Source of the DNA: Ruminococcus sp.
Lineage (GTDB): Bacteria > Bacillota > Clostridia > Oscillospirales > Ruminococcaceae
NCBI GenBank assembly: GCA_017525915.1
Contig: JAFXSC010000018.1
Span: forward strand, 62,001 to 126,000
Direction of reading: 5' to 3'
Length of the DNA stretch: 64,000 nucleotides
Below, piece by piece: positions 24,825-32,946 of the stretch. A program made the translations under genes and the position numbers. The notes under the pieces were generated by a model. The model worked only from the letters and a program-made list of their open reading frames with translations. It had not been told where the DNA came from and searched no databases. The stretch's first letter is position 1. Each line of letters opens with the position of its first letter.

Positions 24825-25825
24825 TACTTATTCTCCTTTTTATTCTTTTTTAAGCCGGAAACCAGTGTGCCTGCAAGTGCGAAGAACGATGCAATGACCG
24901 CTCCGCCTATGAGGACTGACCAGCATAATGTGTCGTTTGCCTTTTCCTGTGTGCTGAATGAGAAGCCGGGTGCTGGGATATGGACTGTGCCGTTGTAGAT
25001 GAGGAGGACTATCGCATCATTGAAGAAGAACAGGAGCGCTCCGGCAAGTATGCAGGCGGCAGTCTTGATAAGTCCGTTCCACTTTGTAAGGCAGATTATC
25101 ATGAACATTGTCCACAGGAATATGAGCGGCGGCAGTGAATATGCGGCTGCCATGCGGAAGAAGCCGTCCGAGCCGTGCCGAATGCCTATACATATCATCA
25201 TGAGCAGGAATGACAGGGTGTATTCCCCAACGAGGAGCAGTCCCTTTTTCTTTCCGATGCGCTTTGCAACGGGCCTGGAATTGACTACTATCGGCATGAA
25301 CGGTATCGAGAGCCCGAACAGTACCGCCGATGCCGCCGTGAAGAACCAGCTTCCGCCGGAATAGATGCAGCATACAGCGAGAAGGAGTATTATGCTTCCC
25401 GTGAACGAGACTACCGTGCGGAGGAGCCTGTTTTCCGCTGACATAAGGGGAACTACGATAAGTGAAGCGGGTATGAACATTGCTGTGAGCACGATGAAGA
25501 ACCATGTAAGTCCTGCACCTGTTGCAAGGTTGACAATGAGACAGATAAGTATCGGTATTGCGAATATCGCTCCGATTATGCTTCCGGCTATCGCGCTGCG
25601 CCTTTTGAAGAATTTCGCCTGCTTTTCGAGGACCTTGTCGCGTTCCTCGGCGATGCCCCGGTCGATGTCGGAATCGCAGCTCCGCATATCCTCGCACAGC
25701 TTGCGACAGGGCTGGCATTCGCTGAGGTGCTCCTCAACGGCCTGCCTGCTTGAAGGACTGCAAACATCGTCGATATAGAGCGGAAGAAGGTCTGCTATCA
25801 TATCACAGTTATATTTCATTTTCAT
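24824..25825 (-). CDS. Zinc-finger anti-sigma factor, multi-pass
   Basis: The 333-residue protein opens with an anti-sigma zinc finger (zf-HC2): YNCDMIADLLPLYIDD, then HLSECQPCRKLC (His-x3-Cys-x2-Cys, about residues 33-40). After a charged linker come about eight hydrophobic helices (about residues 75-330). It would hold the adjacent ECF sigma factor at the membrane until a signal releases it. The ATG sits inside the sigma gene's 3' end (17-bp overlap) with AAGGAAAGG just upstream. Confidence 0.9.
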   Translation of the reverse strand: MKMKYNCDMIADLLPLYIDDVCSPSSRQAVEEHLSECQPCRKLCEDMRSCDSDIDRGIAEERDKVLEKQAKFFKRRSAIAGSIIGAIFAIPILICLIVNLATGAGLTWFFIVLTAMFIPASLIVVPLMSAENRLLRTVVSFTGSIILLLAVCCIYSGGSWFFTAASAVLFGLSIPFMPIVVNSRPVAKRIGKKKGLLLVGEYTLSFLLMMICIGIRHGSDGFFRMAAAYSLPPLIFLWTMFMIICLTKWNGLIKTAACILAGALLFFFNDAIVLLIYNGTVHIPAPGFSFSTQEKANDTLCWSVLIGGAVIASFFALAGTLVSGLKKNKKENK

Positions 25826-26297
25826 TCATCCTTTCCTTGAGCTTCAGTCTGGCGCGGTGAAAGGTCACTCGCGCCCAGTTTTCGGTCTTGCTGAATATTT
25901 TCCCTATCTGAGCGAACGAGAGTTCGCCGAATACTCTCAGTTCAAATACCTCTTTGTACGGGTCTTCCATTTCGTGCAGGAGCATATGTATCCTGAATGA
26001 TGTGTCCGCATCGGTCATGCTCTGTTCGATATCGGTGCCGGTGTCTGCGATCGTCTCGTCAGGCTCGTCCTGATACCGTGATGACTTCCTTGTATTGTCG
26101 ATGAACAGATTCTTTGCTATTGCACAAAGCCATGAGTAACATTCGGATTCTCCACGGAAGTTCGAGGTCATCGCCTTGAAAAAGGTCTCCTGGGTTATCT
26201 CCTGAGCCTTGTGCTGATCTTTCGCAAGAGTCATCACATAGGAATAGACCTGCATATAAAAGGTATCATAAAGCTTTTCGGCAGTTTTTTTGTCCAA
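25809..26297 (-). CDS. ECF-type RNA polymerase sigma factor
   Basis: This 162-residue sigma-70 family protein has region 2 with DTFYMQVYSYVMTLAKD and the core-binding ITQETFFKAM (about residues 36-45), and region 4 (about 105-155) with ELRVFGELSFAQIGKIF and TENWARVTFHRARLKLKE for -35 recognition. No region 1 or 3 is present. It heads the operon sigma / anti-sigma / DUF4097. An ECF-like promoter (TGTAAC N16 CGTC) lies upstream, consistent with autoregulation. Confidence 0.93.
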   Translation of the reverse strand: MDKKTAEKLYDTFYMQVYSYVMTLAKDQHKAQEITQETFFKAMTSNFRGESECYSWLCAIAKNLFIDNTRKSSRYQDEPDETIADTGTDIEQSMTDADTSFRIHMLLHEMEDPYKEVFELRVFGELSFAQIGKIFSKTENWARVTFHRARLKLKERMNENEI

Positions 26298-26331
26298 TCA
26301 TCGCACCTCCTTTCCTTGCTCCTGTCAATAA

Positions 26332-26357
26332 GACGTTTGAAATACAAAAACGTTACA
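26332..26357 (-). promoter_or_regulatory. ECF-type promoter of the sigma operon
   Basis: Minus-strand TGTAAC (26357-26352), 16-bp spacer, CGTC (26335-26332). It matches the layout of SigW/ECF promoters (TGAAAC N16 CGTA) and lies about 35 bp before the sigma start codon. Probably used by the operon's own sigma factor. Confidence 0.65.
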
Positions 26358-26480
26358 GGAAATTTCATAAATTTTCAGAAAAATTTTTCTGCGGCAAAAA
26401 TACAGTACAATTATACCATGACATTCAGCAAAAAACAATACATTTGATAATGTAAGGCAAATGCTTTTTCCCATGCAAAA

Positions 26481-26498
26481 GCGCTCCCGAAGGAGCGC
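26481..26498 (-). terminator. Terminator of the XRE gene
   Basis: GCGCTCC (26481-26487) / GGAGCGC (26492-26498), with TTTTGC on the minus-strand side. Confidence 0.65.
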
Positions 26499-26509
26499 CC
26501 TGTCTGTTG

Positions 26510-26905
26510 TTATTGGGGTAAGCCGTTTATGGCAACGTATACCGCAAACGATATCACGTCCACCGTTAGAAATACCCCTAAGACGATAAGTGCTATCTTT
26601 GCACCTTTTTTCATCTTTTTCCTGTTGCCGTCAGTCAATACCTTTTCCTTAATGTCGGTGTAAAGACTGTCCTTTGCAGGTGCTTCACGTTCAGGTGCAG
26701 GCTCGGGCTTTTTGTCCAGCACCAGTTCATCGAGCGATATCCCGAAAAGCTCACTGATAGCTGCCAGCTTCTCCATATCGGGGGTGGAGTCACCGACCTC
26801 CCACTTTGAAACGGTCTGCCTTGAGACGTTCAGACGGTTCGCAAGTTCCTCCTGAGACAGTCCCTTTTGCTTGCGGAGCTCATAAAGCTTATTGTTGAAT
26901 TCCAT
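26510..26905 (-). CDS. XRE-family regulator with membrane anchor
   Basis: The 131-residue protein has an HTH_3 domain at residues 3-62 (LYELRKQKGLSQEELANRLN, then VSRQTVSKWEVGDSTPDMEK), a charged, proline-rich linker and one membrane helix near the C-terminus (about residues 105-128). Membrane-bound XRE regulators of this type are common in Firmicutes, often beside two-component or sigma genes. A perfect 7-bp inverted repeat in the leader suggests self-regulation. Confidence 0.92.
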   Translation of the reverse strand: MEFNNKLYELRKQKGLSQEELANRLNVSRQTVSKWEVGDSTPDMEKLAAISELFGISLDELVLDKKPEPAPEREAPAKDSLYTDIKEKVLTDGNRKKMKKGAKIALIVLGVFLTVDVISFAVYVAINGLPQ

Positions 26906-26921
26906 AATTATTCCTCCTGTT

Positions 26922-26938
26922 CTATCGTCTTACGATAG
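26922..26938. promoter_or_regulatory. Candidate XRE operator
   Basis: Perfect inverted repeat CTATCGT-ctt-ACGATAG, 17-33 bp before the XRE start codon and just upstream of its AGGAGG site, as expected for autorepression. Confidence 0.6.
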
Positions 26939-27142
26939 GTTTTCCTTATGAATCTATAATACCATTTCTGTTCGCGGAAGTCTACCAACTGCGCCTGGAA
27001 ATCTGTCAACGGGTGCTGACAATCGTGTTAAGATTCGTTGCATTGACGGCTTATAGCCGGATTCCCGGCTTCACTCTTGAAGTGATCCTGATTACATTCG
27101 AGATGACCATATTATTAAAGATCTTAGAAAACTAACGGAACG

Positions 27143-27172
27143 GGCACTTCCGACATCACTCCCGGAAGTGCC
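27143..27172 (-). terminator. Stem-loop left of the tRNA-His fragment
   Basis: Perfect 10-bp stem GGCACTTCCG (27143-27152) / CGGAAGTGCC (27163-27172). A diverged but still pairing version occurs at the same relative place near 36885-36910 beyond the complete tRNA operon (GGCAC..TTCG/CGAA..GTGCC). Confidence 0.55.
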
Positions 27173-27216
27173 GTATATTTTTTCTCGTTCCGCTTTGTAC
27201 GAAGTAATGTCCGAGA

Positions 27217-27318
27217 ACGAAAAATCGCGGTCCAGTAAGACTGAACCGCGATAAGCGTACGCCCGCTCGGCGCTGGGGTGGGAGATGGGATTCGCCCCCA
27301 CGGTCTTCGGGACCACAA
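27217..27318. repeat. 102-bp direct repeat, copy A (with tRNA-His fragment)
   Basis: 99 of 102 positions match 36956-37057. The copy comprises a stem-loop terminator (arms 27224-27235, 27241-27252) and the 3' part of tRNA-His on the minus strand. It could be one end (attachment-site copy) of an integrated element or an old duplication. Confidence 0.9.
27274..27318 (-). pseudogene. Truncated tRNA-His (3' part only)
   Basis: Matches the 3' portion of the intact tRNA-His at 37013-37057, including CCA. Matching ends in the anticodon loop. Two changes alter the T-loop region (CGCCCCC instead of CGAACCC), so it could not fold as a working tRNA. DNA beyond 27318 is unrelated to the rest of the tRNA. 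Confidence 0.85.
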
Positions 27319-27817
27319 GCCGTAAAACGATAGTTTTAGCGGTTATTGGCTCAAACCAGAAGTATTGATTTTTGTCGAAATACAGGCAATGGTATTTCCA
27401 ACGCATTATTACGCTTGGCACTTAGAAATTGAGGTTGTATTAGAAAAATATTAGAAAATTACTGATCCGGAGTTTGCCTTCGAGGTCACATGGATCAGCA
27501 GGTTCTGCTGGAAGCAGATGCAGCAGATATCTCAGGAAGAGATGCTCTGGATATTCGCTGCCGAAATAAAATCGCTTATCAGCTCTCTTCTTGCACGCTG
27601 CTCTTCTGTTTCATTTCTTCGTCTTCTGCTCAAAATTATAACTTCCGAAGTAGTATTATACACTGCTTCAGAGGTTTACACAAATTCTTGGATAGACTCC
27701 CTGAAAATCTTCTGAATTACATATTTGTCAACAAGTCAGAGTCAGATACTTTTCAACACCCATACCGTTAGCCTGTGCTGTTGAAATTACCGCATACAAA
27801 AGAGCACTGAATTTATG
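27319..27817. other. Intergenic DNA right of the repeat
   Basis: About 500 bp without a supported gene. Open frames at 27490-27771 and 27518-27715 lack ribosome binding sites and recognisable motifs. Confidence 0.4.
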
Positions 27818-29704
27818 TTATCTAACCTCGCATCCGCCCCATTCAACGACTGTGAAGCCGTTTCTCTCGAATGTATCGAGCTGCTGCGGTTCGATGTCCA
27901 CAGATTCTTCAAGTGGAATGTATGCCATAAATATGCGGAGAAGTCCGTCTGGTGACGGAGTGATGTTCAGCTTTGCGGAATTTGTGTAGGCATTGCCTTG
28001 GAACGAAATGAGGTTGTACTTGTTATGCTCCATTCTTGGCAGCCAGTACACGATGAACTCGTTCATTTCCTGCTCGGTCAGCCCCATACAGGTGAGCTTT
28101 TCTCGGAGAAAAGCCTCAGTATCACCGCCTGCAACGCAGAATCCCTTTGTGAAGTCAAATCTCGTGCGGCAGTTTACAGCGTCCCAGAAAAGGTATTTGT
28201 GATGAGTGCCGTCAGCCTTGTTCAGAAGTGTACCGTCCGGAAATGCCGTAACGTCCCAGCCATTATTGTACTTGGGATAGGTAGTGGAAAGATCGGCTTC
28301 TGTAAGCTCAAGCTCAACGTGAACGTCGGTCTCCTGTTCGGGATAGAGGTAGATGACAGGCTTGTCTGCGACCAGTTCGTAATAAACGGTATAGGTCATA
28401 TCATCATCCTGTATTATCCTTATCCAGCCGAACTGACCGTTATACTCTGTAAATATCCACCTGTGATTATCATTCTGATATCCGTATTCCCTGAGCCGTG
28501 TCGATTTGGGAAGTGATGCTACAAACGGATAGCTTTCATCAGGTCCGAGATACAGTTTCAGTCCGTCTTCAATAACACGCAGCGGTTCGCCGTATACAGT
28601 GCGAACATCAGGTTCAACATAGCCTGTGACTCTATTTGCGAAAAGCGCCCTTTTCATCAGGCACATATCAAATACGTTCAGCTTGCCGTCTTTGCTGAAA
28701 TCAGCAGTTTCCCAGTTGGCAAGCTCAACGTCCTGTTTACCGAGCAGCCAGTTCTGAAGGGAAACAACATCAGCAATGTTGAAGGCTTTATCACCGTTTA
28801 CATCGCCGGAAAACAGAACCTTTTTCGCATTATCAAGTATCACGCAGTTGGCAATCAGTGTTTTTTCAGCAGGCTTATCTGACTCACCTATCAGATCCCT
28901 GTATTCAAGACCGATAGTCACATAGCCGTCATTGGTCGCCTTAAAGACCTTCATAAGATGAATTGTGCCGCCGTCCAGAGGGATTTCGGTTTCCTTGCTG
29001 CAATCATAATACTCATACAGATCAGCGTGGTCGCCGAAACCGGTAGACATCTGCTGCCAGGTGTAAGGCGTACCGGCAGCGGAATCAAGGCAGAATATGA
29101 TGAGATCATCTTTAACGGAAACTTCACCGTTTTTCTTCACATAGTCCTGATATTCCGTAATGCAGTCAGGCATCCAGCTGAAACGGTCCGTCTCAGTAAT
29201 GTTTTTGTTTTTGTCAACAGAGAAAGTGTGATGCGTAAGATAATGCACATATCCCAATTCCGGTTCAAGGGTTGATGATTTCACCCAGTTGTCAATGAGC
29301 GATATTTCAAAATTTCCAGCTTCAAGCGGCTTGAATACTACGACCTCATAGTCGGAGCTGCTGTTTTCAGTTCCGTATGTGTCATCTTTTAACTTTTCCA
29401 TTGCGCCGTCCGAGGCACTGATACGATAATGGGGTTCATCTTTGGTTTTTCCCTTGCGTTCGCATTCGCGCTCCTCGTTGAATACAAGGCACAAAAGTCC
29501 GTCCTGTATGTGCGTTGTACCGTAGGTGTTCCGGAATTTTAACGCTGATTCAAAATCAGTCGGCACCCAGTCCGGATACTTTGCAGCGTTACCTGTCTCC
29601 TCAGCAAAAACGATCGTGGGAGCAAGTGAATGAGCGCTCATTGAAAGCGGAGTGATCGCGGTAACAGCTGCAAGTATTGCAGCGGCAAGCTTTTTTTGTC
29701 TCAT
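27818..29704 (-). CDS. Secreted dockerin protein of unknown function (paralogue 1)
   Basis: This 628-residue secreted protein has a signal peptide (about 1-35) and an N-terminal part (about 40-290) starting YPDWVPTDFESALKFRNTYG. A dockerin (about 295-360; FSGDVNGDKAFNIADVVSLQ and SKDGKLNVFDMCLMKRAL), an SH3-like segment (about 370-440; YLGPDESYPFVASLPKSTRL) and a C-terminal domain (about 445-628) follow. The last contains KPVIYLYPEQETDVHVEL, FIVYWLPRMEHNKYNLISF and VEWGGCEVR. The C-terminal domain is nearly identical to that at 39251-41497; it is a recurrent but uncharacterised clostridial domain as far as I can tell. The ATG at 29704 follows GGAAGGTG. Confidence 0.85.
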   Translation of the reverse strand: MRQKKLAAAILAAVTAITPLSMSAHSLAPTIVFAEETGNAAKYPDWVPTDFESALKFRNTYGTTHIQDGLLCLVFNEERECERKGKTKDEPHYRISASDGAMEKLKDDTYGTENSSSDYEVVVFKPLEAGNFEISLIDNWVKSSTLEPELGYVHYLTHHTFSVDKNKNITETDRFSWMPDCITEYQDYVKKNGEVSVKDDLIIFCLDSAAGTPYTWQQMSTGFGDHADLYEYYDCSKETEIPLDGGTIHLMKVFKATNDGYVTIGLEYRDLIGESDKPAEKTLIANCVILDNAKKVLFSGDVNGDKAFNIADVVSLQNWLLGKQDVELANWETADFSKDGKLNVFDMCLMKRALFANRVTGYVEPDVRTVYGEPLRVIEDGLKLYLGPDESYPFVASLPKSTRLREYGYQNDNHRWIFTEYNGQFGWIRIIQDDDMTYTVYYELVADKPVIYLYPEQETDVHVELELTEADLSTTYPKYNNGWDVTAFPDGTLLNKADGTHHKYLFWDAVNCRTRFDFTKGFCVAGGDTEAFLREKLTCMGLTEQEMNEFIVYWLPRMEHNKYNLISFQGNAYTNSAKLNITPSPDGLLRIFMAYIPLEESVDIEPQQLDTFERNGFTVVEWGGCEVR

Positions 29705-29901
29705 AGTTTTCACCTTCCATTCCTTAATTGATTTATTGGTTGATGTCATTATATCACAGATCGCCGTTAAATGCAAGAAAAATCTCTGAGTATTGGCATT
29801 TGTGTCCTTATAGCCATATGCTGACAGTTTATTACAAATATCAATACAAACTTATATTTCACAAAACAGCAGTAAATACTCTTATATTTGATACAAAAGC
29901 T

Positions 29902-29930
29902 GAGGACCGCATAAGCGGTCCTCTCAGTTT
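29902..29930. terminator. Stem-loop after the small gene remnant
   Basis: GAGGACCGC (29902-29910), ATAA loop, GCGGTCCTC (29915-29923), then TCAGTTTTTATTT on the plus strand. No complete gene ends here. Confidence 0.6.
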
Positions 29931-29937
29931 TTATTTC

Positions 29938-30048
29938 TTTCGCGACGCAATGAAGTCTTCAAGCTTCAGATCAGGATTAGCTGTAAGATCAGCACAGTAT
30001 GAAAGTATCAGTAAAGCAAATGAAGCACATAAGTAAAACTGTGTTTAA
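29938..30048 (-). pseudogene. Possible C-terminal gene fragment
   Basis: A minus-strand frame reads about 36 codons after an in-frame stop and ends with ANPDLKLEDFIASRKK followed by TAA. No start codon or ribosome binding site is seen, and a stem-loop follows. It looks like the tail of a deleted gene; family unknown. Confidence 0.35.
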
Positions 30049-30104
30049 AGCATAAGAGGAGAACCTTTGGCTATCCTCTTTCTTTGCTGTGCAGAAAAAG
30101 CTGC

Positions 30105-31193
30105 TCATCTCATAGTATATCCGCCGTTTTCAATTTCGCTTATAATATCCGAAGCTGTTCTGAACTCCACGGTCTCGCCATCAAACTTATAGTTTGTCAG
30201 CTTATATGAATAGGTCTTGTTTCCATCGCTGTCGCACTCATCATAGGAAAGTATCATACCTGTTGCAGCGTCAACTTCTTCGGTATAAGGAAGCTCACGG
30301 TAAACGCCCTCATAATTGTTATCGCCTTTTCGGACACCGCTTATTGATACTATCTTTCTGCCGTTTTCAGTTCTTTCGCCTGTAATTTCCCAGTTTTCGG
30401 GAGCATTAACGTCCATATCCATACTTCTGCCCCAGGGTGAGAGAAATACCTTATCTGAATTATTGTCTTTGACATAATAGTATTTGTCCGGAGTTTCAAG
30501 GAATTTATACCCGCCGTTTGTGAAATCTGTTTCTGCCAATGTTTCTTCAGCATTGTAGTACATATAGTCTTTTATTGCTATCAGAGATTTGCTGATGCAC
30601 TTCTCATTGACATTTCGCTCAACTGTTGCTGAAGCCGTCATTCCGACCTCATCAAGATATACTTTACCTGTAAGAGTTTCAGGCTCTGTATGGTTTTCAC
30701 GCTGCTCGTTTATGAGGACAGTATAATCTGCCGAAAACTTATCAAAATAATTCACGCAGTTATTATCCTTAGCCTTTTCGATGAGGTCTTCCTTGGTTAC
30801 GCTGAGCTCATTGTTCTGCTCGGATGTTGTCTGTTCTGTGGTAGTAGTATATGTGGTTGCAGCAGTTGTGGTCGCTGGTTCAGTAACGCTTGCCAAGGTT
30901 TCAGACTCAGTATTCTTAAGAGTCCTGTTATTCATCAGATATGCTCCTCCACCTATAAATCCTGTCACAAGTACAACTGATGCAGCTAAGCTTATTATTC
31001 TTGTCATATTAATTCTCCTCTCATACTTTTCAACGCCGCTTACACTGTATGTGTATTCGGACTGCTCGATATTTGCTCTGTGCTGTGCCTTTGCAAATAT
31101 CTCATTCTTCTTTGCTTCCTCAGCCATTAATTTCTCCACAGAAGCCTTGTCTGCGCTGCGGAGGGTGTTGATTATTTTCTTCTTATTATTCAT
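30105..31193 (-). CDS. Putative anti-sigma factor with extracellular domain
   Basis: The 362-residue protein has a charged cytoplasmic N-terminus (about 1-62), one membrane helix (about 65-87, IISLAASVVLVTGFIGGGAY), a Thr-rich spacer (about 100-125) and an extracellular domain of about 230 residues (LSVTKEDLIEKAKDNNCVNYF onward, read in parts) that may fold like LolA/outer-membrane lipoprotein sensors. It lies 15 bp after the adjacent sigma gene, with GGAGGATAAAT at its start, so the anti-sigma role is inferred from position and topology. Confidence 0.72.
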   Translation of the reverse strand: MNNKKKIINTLRSADKASVEKLMAEEAKKNEIFAKAQHRANIEQSEYTYSVSGVEKYERRINMTRIISLAASVVLVTGFIGGGAYLMNNRTLKNTESETLASVTEPATTTAATTYTTTTEQTTSEQNNELSVTKEDLIEKAKDNNCVNYFDKFSADYTVLINEQRENHTEPETLTGKVYLDEVGMTASATVERNVNEKCISKSLIAIKDYMYYNAEETLAETDFTNGGYKFLETPDKYYYVKDNNSDKVFLSPWGRSMDMDVNAPENWEITGERTENGRKIVSISGVRKGDNNYEGVYRELPYTEEVDAATGMILSYDECDSDGNKTYSYKLTNYKFDGETVEFRTASDIISEIENGGYTMR

Positions 31194-31208
31194 ATTTATC
31201 CTCCTTCT

Positions 31209-31769
31209 TTATAGAGTTATACCGTCAGCTTCAAGGAGTTTTTTCAGCCGCTTCATTGCTCTTCCGCAGCGCATTCTGACTGCTGTCGCGTTAAGTCCGA
31301 CCATTTGGGCTATGTCCTTTGAGCTTTTGTCGTAGTAGTATTTCTGAATAATAATGATAGAATCAGGAGGTCCGAGCTCAGAAACCTTTTTCAGCAGGAT
31401 CTCAGATGTTTCGGATCTGTCGGAGTTTCTTTCGATATCCTCTTCATCTGCGATTTCTGCCATATTCTCATCATCCGCAGATATGTTTCTGCCCGTTCTG
31501 ATCGCAAGTGAGCGGCTCATACTTATTGCAGCATTTCTCGCTATCGTACCAACATATGACTTCAATGAGCAGTCATCATCGGGAACAAGCTTCATCATGA
31601 CCGATGCAAACACATCTATGACACATTCCTCAGTATCGTCAGGACTTCCAGATCCGCTCAATATCCTGTTCACTATTGAATATACATAGCTGTAGTATTT
31701 GTCAAAAAGAGCGCGTTGTCCCTCCGGCGGTCTCTCCCGCATCAGAATCAGTATTTCATTATCAGTCAT
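31209..31769 (-). CDS. ECF-like RNA polymerase sigma factor
   Basis: The 186-residue sigma-70 family protein has region 2 (about residues 10-90; ALFDKYYSYVYSIVNRIL, ECVIDVFASVMMKL) and region 4 (about 125-180; PPDSIIIIQKYYYDKSSKDI and AVRMRCGRAMKRLKKLL). An acidic linker (DDENMAEIADEEDIE) joins them. It is followed by a single-span putative anti-sigma factor. A possible ECF-type promoter, TGTTAC N17 CGTT, lies near 31820-31850 on the minus strand; this is weaker than that of the 26.3-kb operon. Confidence 0.9.
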   Translation of the reverse strand: MTDNEILILMRERPPEGQRALFDKYYSYVYSIVNRILSGSGSPDDTEECVIDVFASVMMKLVPDDDCSLKSYVGTIARNAAISMSRSLAIRTGRNISADDENMAEIADEEDIERNSDRSETSEILLKKVSELGPPDSIIIIQKYYYDKSSKDIAQMVGLNATAVRMRCGRAMKRLKKLLEADGITL

Positions 31770-32230
31770 ACGCTTCCTCCTGTTTGCTTTTTTGAGTTTC
31801 AGATCTGTCCTTCACCTATATAAACGCACAGTAACGTTCAGATGTAACACTTTTTTGAATATTTTTTCACACTTTTTTTGCGTTCAATCCGCTTTGCTCA
31901 TTAATCTGGTGTGATCCGGCTGATTTGATATTTCAGATACTGTTATCGAATGTATAATGTCCCATGAATAAGCTCTCTCACGCATTTGTTTGTATCAATT
32001 ATTCTATCAGGGAACGTCTGTTCTGTCAATGAGCTGAAGGCATTTTTCTATAAAATCGTCACTGTATACAAATCACTCAGACATATTTTCTACAAGATAA
32101 CCAAACACGGATTGAATGAGATAAATAAAACACATCAAATATTTATAATAACCGGCTTCGATTTATTGATTTTTCGTTGAAATATGCTATAATTAACTAA
32201 ATATAGTATCTTGCGAAGGGTGGTATAGTT
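31770..32230. other. AT-rich intergenic DNA
   Basis: No gene is supported. It contains the upstream region of the minus-strand sigma operon and AT-rich DNA leading to restriction-gene remnants. Confidence 0.4.
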
Positions 32231-32490
32231 ATGCTCCCGGAAGAAAAAGCTCGCGTTAAAATTGATGATAAACATTATAGAACCGGATGGTATGTCGTTG
32301 ACAGGGACGAATACGTCCCACAGACTACCTCTGCTATCAGAGAAGCAATGGCTCATGGTGGTAATCAACCAAATCAAAATTTGCAAAAGATAAAAGATGC
32401 ACTCATTCCACACCCCTCGCCGAGCAGAAACGCATAGCTGAGACGCTGGAGAAGGTGATGGGAGGCGCTGAACTGAACCGACAATTATAA
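32231..32490 (+). pseudogene. Type I restriction scar: hsdR start joined to hsdS end
   Basis: The reading frame from ATG 32231 begins with LPEEKARVKIDD, AGW-like TGWYVVDRDEYVP and SAIREAMAHGGN, which is the N-terminal pattern of type I restriction subunit HsdR (about 45 residues). It then changes to NLQKIKDALIP and, after a frameshift at about 32411, to PLAEQKRIAETLEKVMGG and a stop at 32490, the usual C-terminal pattern of the specificity subunit HsdS. The gene parts between are missing. This is best read as a deletion scar of an hsdR...hsdS locus. Confidence 0.75.
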
Positions 32491-32589
32491 CCTGATACGA
32501 AAGCCCCCCTTATATTGCAGAGGGCGTTTTTCATTGCATGAAACACAGAAAAAGAAGTATCGTCACGAAGGTCGTTTGCACCAGTATAG

Positions 32590-32730
32590 CCATACCTTCG
32601 CAAGTTCACGGATAAAGCCAGTCTGATCACAGCAATTGAAGAATACATCAGATACTACAATACAGGTCGATACCAGATTAAGTTGAACTGTATGACGCTA
32701 ATGGAGTACCACGAAGCGTATGCTGCGTAA
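32590..32730 (+). mobile_element. IS3-family transposase remnant (C-terminal)
   Basis: After an in-frame stop at 32587 the frame reads KFTDKASLITAIEEYIRYYN and YQIKLNCMTLMEYHEAYAA before TAA (32728-32730). This is the C-terminal pattern of IS3/IS150 OrfB transposases (IxxYNxxRxQxKLxxMTPxEYR). The remainder of the gene is absent. Confidence 0.8.
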
Positions 32731-32815
32731 CCGGTCGGGTGCCGCGGCAAGCACCTTTCTCCGTTCGTCGCTCCCTCCTCACTACAAAAGGTCCTTGCCA
32801 ATTACTGCTAACAAC

Positions 32816-32852
32816 AAAGCAGCCTGCACAAATTGCACAGACTGCTTTTGGT
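32816..32852. repeat. Inverted repeat downstream of the IS remnant
   Basis: AAAGCAG...CTGCTTT with an interior CTG.CAC pairing (about 32816-32852). It could be the end structure of the degraded IS or a terminator. Confidence 0.45.
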
Positions 32853-32946
32853 TACTACATAGATTATTTTTGTTTTTTGCACTGTCTTCTTGACAGGCGG
32901 CAAATCTGTTATATCGCTGTATTCAGGATTTCTCCGTTCAGAAATA

